A stretch of 64,000 nucleotides of DNA from Phoronis australis (taxonomy: Eukaryota; Phoronida; Phoronidae), in the NCBI GenBank assembly GCA_002633005.1, contig NMRA01000418.1, positions 73,519 through 137,518 of the forward strand. Reading direction: 5' to 3'. A program made the translations under genes and the position numbers. Shown here one piece after another: positions 23,955 through 35,081 of the stretch. Under the pieces are notes generated by a model. It searched no databases. It worked only from the letters and a program-made list of their open reading frames with translations, and was not told where the DNA came from. Positions within the stretch are counted from its first letter, which is position 1, and every line of letters begins with the position of its first letter.

Positions 23955-24949
23955 GATTGGTCCTAACCCCGCTTGTCAAGGTAAACGGTGGGGTATGGAA
24001 AATTGAACTAGACTGTATTTATCCACCTTGGCTGAGTCGCGCTCGGCTCACGATCAAAGGGGATGCCGCCAAGCTGCTCTATTCATCGAGTCACGAGCGA
24101 GGATAATTGGCTTCGCTAATGCAGATATGATCAGCTGATTACAATCTACTTAGCAGACTGTATTTTTTATGGAGAGAGTTTTAAGTAGTTTTTACTGTAT
24201 TATTTGAAAAAAAGAGCGAAAGTTAATATGAGTACAACTTTGAATTTTTCAAAGCGGCCCAGGATAAGAGATTTTGCAACACAGCAACACTCACGATTAC
24301 TTTCAATCGGCGCACACGAATACAAAAATATAGGACCCAAGTTATTTAGATTTTGGAACACATGCATTCTACTATTAAAAATACGTTTATTATGAATCAC
24401 AAGATGTAAAACGACATTGTTTAATTTCATTGTGCTCATTCATTGTCATCCGTCAAATCGGCAATTTCCGAGATGTGATCTGCGGCGTGCGCGTCTGAAC
24501 AAATCACGTGATTGTTATGTTCCTGAAGTACGAAAATTAAGAAACTTTAGCATGCCGTTATTATTGACAGGGACACGATAAAACGAATTTGGATTTTGAC
24601 TATAGTCTTGTTACAGCGAGCTGGCTGACCACTGCGTCAGTGTCTCCGTTAGACCCAGAAATTTCACTCAGCCCGGGTAGTTCACTTCGTCCCTAACAGG
24701 TAGATCAAGCCTTGGACTACTGTATTACTATTAGTACTCCACGGTAGCGCTAAAGACTGTCGGCCTGAGCACACAAAATCTGTGAGTTAACCAGCACTCA
24801 CCTTGCAAGTTGCAGCTGTTTAAATGAAAAATCAATCTAGTAAACGCCATTTTCCTGCTTAATCCTTTTGTAACAAAAAAGTCTATCGTCGATGACCCGC
24901 ACACGCACGCTCCGCACTAACTCATACGCAGACGAACTTCAAAACAAAC

Positions 24950-24959
24950 GTCACGTGAC
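24950..24959. promoter_or_regulatory. Palindromic E-box GTCACGTGAC
   Basis: A perfect 10-base palindrome identical to the CLEAR-type E-box bound by MiT/TFE factors in vertebrates. A second CACGTG is at about 24505. It sits 200 bases before the candidate exon at 25149. Function is inference. Confidence 0.35.
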
Positions 24960-25148
24960 AACAACATGTGTGTTCATACAGAGATTTTCTCGTGTTGTGG
25001 GGTACGATGTAGTGCAGATTTGGACTTAATCGCAATTAATCTGGACTCCGCATGAACTTTAAAAATTGTAAAACATAAGGAAGATTTCAGGTAATTTGTT
25101 GAGTCGAAACTATATTTTTATTCAAGAGTTCAAGTTTTCCTATTGACG

Positions 25149-25174
25149 ATGGCGATTCAGCGACGCATCAGTCG
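25149..25174 (+). CDS. Candidate first coding exon
   Basis: ATG with A at -3 and G at +4, eight codons (MAIQRRIS) and two bases, then a consensus donor gtaagt. Upstream CpG-containing sequence and an E-box would suit a promoter. The next exon was not found. Confidence 0.25.
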
Positions 25175-25512
25175 GTAAGTTTTCGCCCTGTGATGAGCAC
25201 AATTTTTTGAAAATTTATCGTAATTTAACAACGGAAGTTCATAGCAATGCGCCACAATTTTGTAGAAAGACTGTCATAGGCTACAAATACGCCACAGCAC
25301 GTAAATTTGATGAATCCGAGCTTCCGATTTTACCCGTTTGGGAAACCGGGTTTCAACTGCCGTAGGCTACAATGAGCTTCGCTCCCCGTGAACTGAATTT
25401 TTCTAAGCGTTTATTAGAGCCAATACACTATACAGCTTTCCACCAAGGCTAGGTGATGTACAACATTATTCTTTGTTGCATTAGTAACTGGTCTTGGCTA
25501 ATTATCATTTAA

Positions 25513-25677
25513 TGGCCTGGTCATCCATTCAGCCAAAACTAGTTCTAGAGGTGGCTTATCAGCCAATTATTTAAGCATTCTGACTCACACTAAGCCTGAT
25601 AAGAGTGAAGGTCGATAAATGTAGTGTTCCTAGAGTTTCTTGTGGTAGTGGATGTGTTCATGACATGCAGACATGTA
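25513..25677 (+). repeat. Interspersed repeat (partner of 6367)
   Basis: Close match to 6367-6530, with small indels. Here it is followed directly by a DR1-family repeat, at 6530 by the duplicated segment. Confidence 0.75.
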
Positions 25678-25679
25678 AA

Positions 25680-25915
25680 TTTGAAAAGTCTAGCTCAAAA
25701 TCTTAGTTTGCATCTAATGACCTTTGACCTATTTAACCTGATTGGATGACTCAATTACTTATAAAAAGCATTTTTCAAATTGTATTGTTGACTTATACCT
25801 GGGCACCAAATTTAAAAGGAACAGCTTTAAAAATGAAGTAGGATTTTGAAAGCTACATGACCTTATTACCAAATGACCACTTCCGGTGCATTATGGCCCG
25901 ATTATATAATGAATT
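25680..25915 (+). repeat. DR1-hairpin repeat family, partial copy
   Basis: Contains TGACCTTTGACCT at 25718-25730 and the 'ttccggtgcattatgg' block, and lacks the microsatellite-hairpin end. Confidence 0.75.
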
Positions 25916-25924
25916 AAAATTTAT

Positions 25925-26850
25925 GTATAAATATGTGGACGCATAAAAATGGCCACTAGGTGGCGCAAACTATGTCAAATCCAGCCGAAAATGGGAGGAT
26001 AGCGTCATCTGATGTGCCGAATTTCATGAAAATCGGTTGAGGACCTTTGAAGATCCAGCGGCAGATGTAAAAAACTAAAACTGCCACTAGGGGGCACGGC
26101 GGTATTCGGGTCCGTCCAAAACTCATCATCGCTCGTTGTCAACTTCTTATAAACACATTTGCTGCATTTAATAAGACCCTTAGAGCCTTTAGGAGATACA
26201 GCTATGCGCGCAAAAACAAACAAAACTGCAAGTAGGAGGCGCCACAGTAGTCGAAGTCGTCGGAAAATCATTGTCAACTGTCCTCTTCATTGTAAGAACA
26301 TGCATGACAATTTTCGCAATCATCCTGACAGAGGGTCAGACGCCAAAAATTGGACTCGAAAATACTAAAAATGGCCACTAGATGGCGCAAAATACCTTGA
26401 ATCAATCCGGAAACGTAAGAATAGTGCACCGCATTTCAAGAAAATCGGTTGAGGACCTTTGAAGATACAGAGGAAAACATAAAAAATAAAATTGCCACTA
26501 GGGGGCACAGCGGTATTTGAGTCGGTCCGAAACTCAGTGCCCTTTGTTGTCAACCCCATGGGAACACACCTGCCAAATTTCAATCATATCCTGTAAGTGG
26601 TTTAGGAGATACAGCCGCTGACACCGGACGCCCAGACAGAGATGATGGCAATATGCACCCACATATATATATGTGGGCGTATAAAAATTACCACTAGGAG
26701 GCACACTGTTAGTAGGATTCCTCTAAAAATTCGCTCATGTCATCCCATCCATGAAAAAAACAATTTCATGAAAATGCATCCAAAGGTTTTGGAGAGTGCA
26801 GCAGATGCCTGACGGACGAACGAGGATGACGGCATAATGCACACACATAT
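25925..26850 (+). repeat. CTCF-motif repeat family
   Basis: Exact CCASYAGRKGGC matches at 25953, 26084, 26375 and 26495, the densest cluster in the window, all plus strand. Internal palindrome 'cacccacatatatatatgtgggcg' centred near 26665 and a diverged end copy at about 26690-26850. Confidence 0.8.
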
Positions 26851-27155
26851 TTACATACATGTAAAATCTGAAACAGTCCGCTAAGCTAGGAGTCCAGTTT
26901 GCTGAATCAAGTGACGGATGCAGAGACGACTCACCTATCATCTTTTAGTAGACCATTGTCAGTTGTGATGTGTGTTGTACATGTACCTGATAGCCACCAA
27001 CCCACCAATGACAATTGAGAGTAGGGAGGGGTGAAACCAGTATACTTCAGAACAAGCTATTTTTTCATCATAAAAAGTGAATTTCTTTCAAAGTGAGCGG
27101 AAATTGCATAGTTGTTAAGTTGGGGCTTCATTCTGTTACAAACATAAATATAGAT

Positions 27156-27303
27156 TATTACATGTCGTTATCCCCGTTTACTTGAACCCGAGTGGATTTT
27201 GGAGAATAATCGCCCGAGGGGCGTTAGCCCCGAGGGTGATAATTCTCCAAAATCCACGAGGGCTCTAGATAAGGGGGATAACGACATGTAATAATCTATT
27301 TAT
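27156..27303. repeat. Foldback hairpin element
   Basis: Almost the whole 148 bases folds on itself: 'attattacatgtcgttatcc' on the left pairs with its complement on the right, as does 'gtggattttggagaat'. The loop is GGGGCGTTAGCCCC near 27230. Looks like a palindromic MITE. Confidence 0.75.
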
Positions 27304-27834
27304 ACCACATACTGAATGAGAAACATTGCAATGAATCGATCTACCTTTCTCAACTCGCCTTGGCTTTGTAACTACTTTCTGTTAGAGGCCCGGGGTTGGA
27401 GGTTGTGACCTTTTAAGAAAAGCCGAGCTATTTTTGTCAAAGAATGCTTATACTCAAAACCAATTGAAGATTTAAACGAAATAGAAATAAAGTGAATCTA
27501 TAAATTAAGGTTTAGCAACTATTATAGCTTACTACACATTTTATCACGCCAAGCTTCGACTGGGAAAATATCGTCTGCTAAAGTAGGTTACCACTAGTAA
27601 CTGGCTATAATGCTCAAGTTAAAGGATCCCGACGACACGATACCCGCATTCAAATTCGAGATTGGTGATTTACAAGTGAGAGAACACGAGAGAAAAATTT
27701 CACTGAATTAAAATATCGTTTTGATGCGTCATATTTTTCATAGCGTATAAATGTCGGTTTCATGCCCTTTTCTGAACATGCGATTGTTGCGCGGGCTCAT
27801 TTAAGTATTCTATTTTCATGTTCGATGATGTCAG

Positions 27835-27960
27835 CCGCTGAGTGGTGTAGTGGTAAAGTCGGCGACTCGCAACTGTTGAGGCCAGCGTTCGAATCAGGCC
27901 TCGGTTTCCCGCCAAGATGTTATCTCACTAGTGAGATAACTTTACGGGTTATTACACGAG
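27835..27960 (+). mobile_element. tRNA-derived SINE head
   Basis: TGGTGTAGTGG (A box) and GCGTTCGAATC (B box) at tRNA-like spacing, followed by non-tRNA sequence with the palindrome CTCACTAGTGAG. Acceptor stems do not pair, so it is not called a tRNA gene. Confidence 0.6.
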
Positions 27961-28223
27961 GCTAATATTGTGGTATAAATAGAATTATTCTTCACTTATT
28001 TAGCACACAATGTGGTGAACAAGTTAAATTTCTCGACAAAGACAAAGATTAAAAAAACTTGTCAGTTGTTAGCTTGTTTTTACTATGCAGATGCAATAAA
28101 ACAATGGTTAAAATTTCCATTGTTTACATCAAATTAACCAGTCTTTACAAAATTGAAAAAAATTTAACAATTATGATTGTGTGTAACAACTGAAGCTGGT
28201 AATGTCATCAATAAACTACTTAC

Positions 28224-28589
28224 AATCCACGACAAGCTGGCTAAGAGAACTTTTAGTGATGCCGCCGGTAACGGCCACTTCCACACGGTACTGGCCTTCA
28301 TCATCGGGCGTAACTTGTGACAGAGTGATGCTGAAGTTGGTTTTCCCAGCAGAGTAGTCAGTAGAACAACGAGACGCATAGATAGGGTAAAACTTTCCAT
28401 CATCAATAGGTGAAATACCTGGTTTATAGTAAGGAGCTTGAAACACGGTAGTTGTGCCTTTCAGTAATTTTAAATTCTCGAAAATTTCACCACTCCCCTG
28501 TACAAAACTTATCATGAACGTAGCACTTCCACCGTTGACACCAATGACTTTTTCTGCTGTAGTTACACTTAGGGCGGAAACAAAAATTT
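28224..28589 (-). CDS. Ig-like (V-type) domain exon without canonical cysteines
   Basis: Minus-strand exon, acceptor tttttcag, donor gtaagt, 366 nt, phase 1-1. It reads IFVSALSVTTAEKVIGVNGG then SATFMISFVQGSG, FSITLSQVTPDDEGQYRVEV and SSLSQLVVD. The D-x-G-x-Y motif and strand pattern mark an Ig V-like fold, but both core cysteines are replaced (Phe/Ser region and Arg-Val after Tyr), as in some CD2/SLAM-type first domains. Its last base joins the exon at 23486 in frame. Probably the membrane-distal domain of an Ig receptor (inference). Confidence 0.72.
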
Positions 28590-28730
28590 CTGAAAAAGCA
28601 AAAAAGTAGAAACTTATTTTTAAGGTTATCTGCAACCTTAGCTGGTGGTTAAAGCGCATCATGAGGACGAGATCGAAACACTGAAATATCAAATTACGTA
28701 TCAAAGTAAGGAATTGTGGTGAGGATTTAC

Positions 28731-28785
28731 CTCTTGCAGTGTTCATGAATACAGAGTCACAGACGTGTGAGGCGACTCGTAGCAT
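28731..28785 (-). CDS. Candidate first exon of the Ig gene
   Basis: ATG at 28785, 18 codons plus one base (MLRVASHVCDSVFMNTAR), then donor gtaaat; phase 1 matches the Ig exon at 28589. It lacks a good hydrophobic core for a signal peptide, so the true leader exon may lie elsewhere. Confidence 0.3.
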
Positions 28786-28841
28786 TCGTTCTTAACGTCC
28801 ACATGCATGCAAACACACAACTCCCTAAGGATCATAACAAC

Positions 28842-28914
28842 ATGTTGTTTTTGATTTTCCTAGGCATCTTTCTATCATTTGTATGCGCTATTGACCCAGT
28901 ATTATGTCGAATCG
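28842..28914 (+). CDS. Candidate signal-peptide exon, plus strand
   Basis: ATG then MLFLIFLGIFLSFVCAIDPV and LCRI, ending in a phase-1 donor (g then gtgagt). The hydrophobic core and small residues before Ala-Ile look like a signal peptide with cleavage after Cys-Ala. Phase 1 is the standard phase of leader exons feeding Ig modules. No matching Ig exon was found downstream on this strand. It lies only 57 bases from the opposite-strand candidate ATG, so a bidirectional promoter is possible. Confidence 0.35.
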
Positions 28915-30337
28915 GTGAGTGAAAGGACTGAGGGTACATACGGAGCTGCTCGGTGGCTGGCTGAAGATTCCATTTGAGTGACACCACTGTGACCTTAAAC
29001 AAGCAGTAAAAAAATTTGGACGCGGTTGAGCGGTTCCAGGATGGTTCTACTAATTATTTTTTCTCTCTGCACAGAATATATTTGACCCAGAACCACAAAA
29101 CAAGTCTTGAGTAGGGATTAGACATTAGTGTAACTCATTTTTTTTCTGAAAATACAGTATTTTCTGATCAATTTGATGTATGAGGGCAATTCCAGTTGTG
29201 ACGGACATACAATCAGAAAACATTGTGATCAATCGTGAAAAAATGTTCATCCTAGGAAAATAATCAACACATCAATTAATAGGTCTCATTGATAGGTTTC
29301 AAACCATGTATCAACTTTTCCCCAATCTTTTCATCTTTGCCTTTAAAAAAGTATGATGGACGGACGCAGAGAAGTTGAATTTTAAAAAAAATTGAATTTT
29401 CTGCGACTTGCATTACCGTATTTGCCCTAATAAGCGCCCATGCCCCTATAAATGCTCCCCTTGCGTTATCAGACTGCTAAAATAAGTGCCCAGTCCATGA
29501 ACGTGGCCGTACTTCTGAAAAATGCCTCACCTACAGTTAAAATTCTACAGTAATGTCTTCAATTTATCAATAAGATTAGACAGTCCTGAAAAAATCATTG
29601 TGCGTGAGCCTCGCCGCTTTGTCGGTATTAGCCCTCACTATACACTTCAAATTTCCGTCGTGCTTCAAAAAGAATGTAAAAGTTTGGCAGATATTGTGAG
29701 GGACATGTCCTATTATGGTCTGGCCTTTCAGAACAGATGCAGTGTACGTGTCAACTGAATTGTATTGTATCGTTGATGTACAGATCTCCCTCGACAGGAA
29801 TCAAAGTATCTTTTGATGCGTGAAAACCGCGAATCAAAGGGCTCATAAAAACTTGACCTTTGTTAAAAGCACATCAGGGGGCCAAGAACCAGTCATCAAT
29901 ATTAGTCTTCGGGAACTCTCTATTCATGAAACGGGAAGCCCATCATCAGCCAGAAATAAATACTGGCACTTGTTTCCGAAAATTTCTAATACCGTAAAAA
30001 ACGTTTGCGTTATTTATAGGAAGAATTATTAATTAAATTAATCATAATTGGTGTTCTTAAAATCAAAATGATGCGCTGATCGTGAAACTTTCGCACCCTT
30101 ACATCCCTCGAATCTCCCAGTCATTACATTGCATTTATTCTGAAGGCGATTTTTTCAAATGAGACTATCTTATTTAGTCTCAAAGTGTGCGGAACGGTTC
30201 CACACTGTTTTTATATCCACTTTGGGCCATAAATATGGTATAGAACAAATCTATACCTTAACCTAAACATGTTTACAATGTTATATTTTTATTTCCTCCA
30301 TTGGCATTTTCTTGATTAGAAGTTCAATTTTTGCTAT
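28915..30337. other. No gene seen; fragment of TAAGCGCCC repeat
   Basis: A fragment at about 29410-29510 starts 'ttaccgtatttgccctaata' and belongs to the family at 32794. Open frames here show no family features. Confidence 0.45.
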
Positions 30338-30512
30338 GCGGAATATTCCGCACTGCCTACGGAATATTCCGCAAAGTGCGAAAAACATTCTGCAGATTTT
30401 GCGGATTACGCAGATTTTGCGGAATATTATGCAGATTTTGCGAAATATTACGCACTTGCAAGTTAAGTGTAATATTGTGACTTGCGAAATGTTATGTATA
30501 TTTTGTGGAATA
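30338..30512. repeat. Tandem repeat with GCGGAATATTCCGC palindromes
   Basis: Two copies of the palindrome core GGAATATTCCGCA about 25 bases apart, then several units of 'tgcagattttgcggaatatt' type, about 20 bases each. Confidence 0.75.
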
Positions 30513-30769
30513 ATCAAAATAATAATTTATTCAAAAAAATCAATATGACAGTTGCAGAAGGGTTCCACAAACAAAAAAGTTTAACACAGGACTAGAATTT
30601 TTAATTTTGTCCTGGCCCAATAAACATGAATTACATTCCATTCTCAATAACACTTGAAAGAATAATGTGCCCACTCTCAATAATTAATCAATGTGACGGT
30701 TGCTGAATGGTTCCACAATGAGTTTATGCTTTACTTAAAAGCAAAATGTACAAAAATATAACTTGCTTT

Positions 30770-32230
30770 TACTGATTGATTTTGAGAAAGCATTTGATTC
30801 ATTGTGGTGCAATTTTATTCAAAAAACTTTATCTTTCCTTAATTTCGGTTGGTATATCAGGGTGAAAGGGTGAAAGTCTTTTTCAGTAATACTAAGTCCT
30901 GAGTTGTCGTAAATGGTCACCCAACTTCCTAGTTCAATATTTTGGGTGGCTGCATGCAGACAAGGTGACCCTACATTTTCATATTGAGCGCGGAGATTCT
31001 GGCGTATTTAATCAATAATAACAAAAATATTGGTGGTGCAGTAGCAGGAGATAAGGTATATTTGATTTTACAATGTGCGGAAGACACATCAATTATGTTG
31101 GACTGGGCAATTTGTCATTGACTAGCATATTGAATGTAGAGTGGCGGACCTACGATACCATAATGAGGGCCCAACATATTGCCTCGGGGAATTGGGCAAA
31201 GCGCGATTGTATGTGCACAGGTGGCCCAAGTTGTGGGGACTGGGATAATGAACCTTCTGTTCCGAAGATCTATATCGACTAAAAAAAACAAAAAAGGAAA
31301 GCGACCCTGCCGTGATCTGGTGTCTGAGCCCCACCCCCCCTCCCCCTTCTCCACTACTGGTCCTAGTTGCTGAGCTGAACTCAATATTTCTTCAAGCTTC
31401 ACGCTCTTGCTGTATCATTTTGATTGCGGCAGCCAATTGGAGGGGGGAGGGGGGGGCGGGGCAGAGGGACCCTTAGACCCCCCTAAATCCACCTATGATA
31501 TACTACATTTCTTTGCTAGAAGTGTCTCCGGTCTCCAAGTGAATGTGGATAAAACAAAAGCCACAAGGTTTGGAAGTAAAACTGGTAGCGATGTCATGAT
31601 TCCTACAAAAGAAATCTGTCTTGGACAAAAAAAATCTTTAAGATTTTTGGAGGTGGATTTTGACACTCAATTGGATAGTTAATGACGCATAAGAACTTCA
31701 CGGCAAGAATAACTGAGATTAAGTCTTTATTAAAAAGTTGGAGTTGACAAAATTTAATGTTGTTTGGTAGAATAACTGTAATTAAAACTAATTCCAAACT
31801 TAATTTTTTGTTGTCAACTTTACCAAATCCACCAGTCAAAGTCTTGGATGAATTGAATGCGACATTTTTTAGATTTGTACGGCAAGCTTGTAATGATAAA
31901 ATTTAACGAACAACGGCCTGTTTAGGACTTGATCAAGGGAGACTTCAAATGATTAATATGCATACTTTCAGCAAAGCTTTAAAACTCGCCATTGGCCCGT
32001 AGATATCTTGAAAGCCCAGCGTCTAAAAATGGTGAATCACGAAACCCATTCTTAAAGAATTTTGTTCATTTGGAGATGACTTTATTAAGTTAACTCAAAT
32101 TGGTAATTCCTATTGGCGCAACGTAAGGAATGTCATCTTTCTACAAGAAAATAATTGTTGCAAGTAAAGAGGACTTTTTGAATCGACCTTTGTGGTTTAA
32201 TAGTAACATGGCAATTGGAGGCACAAGCAG
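30770..32230 (+). pseudogene. Non-LTR retrotransposon reverse transcriptase relic
   Basis: Broken frames give LLIDFEKAFDSLW (RT motif A), FILSAEILAYLINN (after motif B), VSGLQVNVDKTKA, a thumb-like KSLRFLEVDFDTQLDS, then ITEIKSLLKSW, RITVIKTNSKLNFLLSTLPN and GLDQGRLQMINM. This order matches the RT and C-terminal part of LINEs such as L1/Tx1-like groups. It has stops and frameshifts and lacks the endonuclease. A short hAT-like element interrupts it at 31138-31496. Confidence 0.8.
31138..31496. mobile_element. Short hAT-like insertion in the LINE relic
   Basis: Left end AGTGGCGGACCTACGATACC, right end the complement of CATAGGTGGATTTAGGGGGG; G/C runs near the right end. LINE coding resumes on both sides, so the boundaries are well defined. 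No transposase inside. Confidence 0.65.
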
Positions 32231-32350
32231 GCCTTTATCCAGGATTTCGAAAATAGGGTGTCCAAAATGGGTTTCCAGTATTCCAGGGCGACCTTGTTAC
32301 CGACGCGTACTCCCACCCCCAGGACCGTTCACCAGCAACCCCCCACACAG

Positions 32351-32480
32351 ATTTTTTTACAAAAAATGCATAGTGACGAAGGTTTTTACATCGAAGTTTA
32401 CAAAACAGCCTTCTGTAGTGAGCTTTTTTACAAAAAATGTATAGACCCAGACTTTTACATCTGATTTTACGAAATCAGCC
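32351..32480 (+). repeat. Two-unit tandem repeat, ~65 bp
   Basis: Two diverged units, each starting 'tttttacaaaaaatg' and ending 'gaaatcagcc/caaaacagcc'. Confidence 0.6.
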
Positions 32481-32793
32481 AAGTAGCTTACCAAAGAAAT
32501 ACTAGAGATATTGGTTAAACCTAGGAACCAGTAAGAGACTGTTTCATAGGTCAAACGATGTGTGCATTGTTTTTCGTGATCTCAAGTCAAATTGATGTTA
32601 TTGTTTGTCACAGCGTTTTAATGTGCTTTAATATAGTGAAAAATGAGTAATCAGAGCTGCCGTTACAAAGCAAGAAAAATACACAGATGATGTGTGATTT
32701 ATATTTTGGCAACAGGTGTCACTGCTGTTCCATATTAAAACATTAAAACGCACATTGAACAACGTGAAATGAGCGCAAACTCAAAACAATTAC

Positions 32794-34600
32794 CTAAACG
32801 TTCGGGTTAATGCCCATGCTCAGTTAACCACCCAACCCCTAATTTTAGGTGGATTTTAGATTTAACCGCCCACTGCTCGGTTAAGCACCCCCTGCGATTT
32901 TTGAAGATTTCCAGTTAAGCGCCCAACTCTCGGTTAAGCGCCCATCCCCGACTTTTAAAGAATGAAGATTTAGCGCCCAGAGCTAAGGAAACGCGCGATT
33001 CCCCGACTTTTAGAAAAAGATCGATGATCACAATGAGCCCAACGACGCCGGGCCTCCGAGACGGTGGTTTAGCAATGTGAATTGCAATTATACAAGTAAC
33101 GAGTTATTGTCTTAGGTCATGGACTCACTTCAAAATATAATACTTGAACGTCTTTGTCACTTTATTTTCTTCCCATGTTTGCAAAGTATAAGAACGCCGC
33201 CGGCGTCAAAACCTCCGCTTTCAGCGACTTTGTCTGCCGCGCTGAGCTTTCGTCTGCAGTGCACTTGATAAAACATATATTCGAAAAAATCAGGCCAGAG
33301 AAATGAGACAATGGTTAAAAGTTTATAGTCACGCCCGTTTCTGTTACTTAGGACTGTCGCTACTCTCTTTTGATGTGTGACTTTGTAGTGGTACACGCGC
33401 GCAAGTTCCCACACTTTGGAGTGCATGTTACCTTGACACCAACACGTGATTGATAGGTGACTCGCACGTAGGCCCTACGCGCGTGCTGAATCCCGCCGCT
33501 ATCTTTGGCCATAAAAAACGAGATGCATATTGAAAGAGGCTGTTATAATACTTGACGGCATTTCCAAGTCACGATTGTCAGCCGACTGAGACATTGCGCG
33601 CCAACAACGGGACCGAACAGTGCCGCTGTGCGATATTGCAAGTGATATAAATACGATAATCTGGACATCTTGCATGAAAAACTAAATGTTTTTCCACCAC
33701 GAGGTTTGGTAAGGTGATCGTTTATGAATTGAAACATCGCTGTTTTGTAGCGTTTTATCACATATTGATGCCGTGGCTCGAAATTTTATTCTTGATTAAC
33801 GAGTGGCACACGGCCGCTTAACCCCGATTCTTGTCTTGGGCCTACTTCTTTGCCGAGCATGTTTGGCGTAACGGCAAGTTAGCAATGCCGGGCAGTCGAG
33901 ATAAAACAACAAGGCCGCAGAACCATACGCTGAAAATGTCATTGAGTCACGGAGTGTTGACTATAAACATCCCAAACACAAAAAACATCTGAATTAAGGT
34001 TTTCAAACATTTATTACAACCAATTTTAAAACTGCTCTCTGACTACGAACTTGGCAGCTACTGTAACCATAAATTTGATGTCTGCTGTAACCTCTGCAAC
34101 ACGTGAAGCTTGCACGCGCGCACTTTAGCAAGATGAAGTAGTTGCAATCCAAGTAGAGGCTGCGTGGTCACTGGTCGTCTGCGCTCTACAGGGCTAAATA
34201 ACAAGACCGCAGGGCGTCACGGGGCTATTACTCAGCAATTCTGTAAATTTAATAGTGAATAACTAATCTGAGGACATGATAACCTTTGTTAGGATCATCC
34301 GCTGTTATGACATTTTTCCCGTCATGTGGCGACGTGACGATAACGCTCTTTGAAAAGTGCGACTCGTTCCGAGTAGGCCTACGTGTGTGGTGTGGGTACT
34401 TAGATCACGAGGTAAGATTAACCGCCCAGGGCGCTTGCCTGTCGTAATAAGCGCCCATGTTCGGTTAACCGCCCACCCTGGATTTTTTGAAGTTTCACGT
34501 TTAAGCGCCCATGTCTGGTTAACCGCCCACCCCCGATTTTTTGGTTTTGCCAATTTAACCGCCCAGGGCGTTAACCCGAACGCTTACGGTAAATGGGCAT
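32794..34600. mobile_element. TIR element with TAAGCGCCC-type terminal arrays
   Basis: Ends are inverted: TTACCTAAACGTTCGGGTTA at 32794 and the complement of TTACCGTAAGCGTTCGGGTT ending at about 34599. Next to each end are repeats of 'ggttaagcgcccaccccgatttt' type (32810-33010 and 34410-34570), in the same direction at both ends. The 1.4-kb middle is richer in CpG but has no recognisable transposase. Confidence 0.65.
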
Positions 34601-34756
34601 ATTCTTGAGGCACAACACTGTATTAAAATCAGGGTTTCCCCAGCGTGTAAACTTCTGGGCAGCCCGCCACGCTCCTTTTTGGCCCCGCCACTCGTAAATC
34701 ATACTCAAATTGACCGCCAAACACCTAATTGTGACGGGAAACCTCACCGCCACGCA

Positions 34757-34845
34757 AAGATCGCTGGTAAAAATGATCGCTCCTGGTAAAAATGATCGCT
34801 CCTGGTAAAAATGATCGCTAGTAAAAATGATCGCTAGTAATTATG
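34757..34845 (+). repeat. Minisatellite, ~17-21-bp units
   Basis: Five units of 'ggtaaaaatgatcgct' separated by 'cct' or 'a'. Confidence 0.85.
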
Positions 34846-35081
34846 AATAAGTACAAGTCACACCGCACCTTTCGATGTTTGTGGATCGAAAAGGAAAAAC
34901 AATAATTTACAATGGGATCTTGAATTGTGCCGCGGTTAAACAGTCATTCAATCACCAATGTTCTTTCGTACCTCGTGATTTCTGTCTGGTTATCTAACAA
35001 CGCATATAAAATCGATACAACCGGGGACCAGGCAACGACTTCGATACGAATCTTGTTAAATGGGAAAGCGCCAGGGCTCGC

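Larger units (their letters stand above)
23487..25512. other. Interval with promoter-like sequence
   Basis: Lies between the two Ig exons. Less repetitive and richer in CpG than its surroundings; contains the small ORF at 23835, E-boxes and a short candidate first exon at 25149. No full gene recognised. Confidence 0.4.

Noticed and set aside
27835-27960. Functional tRNA gene
   Set aside because: Internal promoter boxes are present but the stems do not pair; better as a SINE head. Same for 13840 and 16900.
29522-29758. 78-codon ORF as a missing Ig exon for the plus-strand signal peptide
   Set aside because: No Ig cysteine-tryptophan pattern and no phase-1 acceptor.
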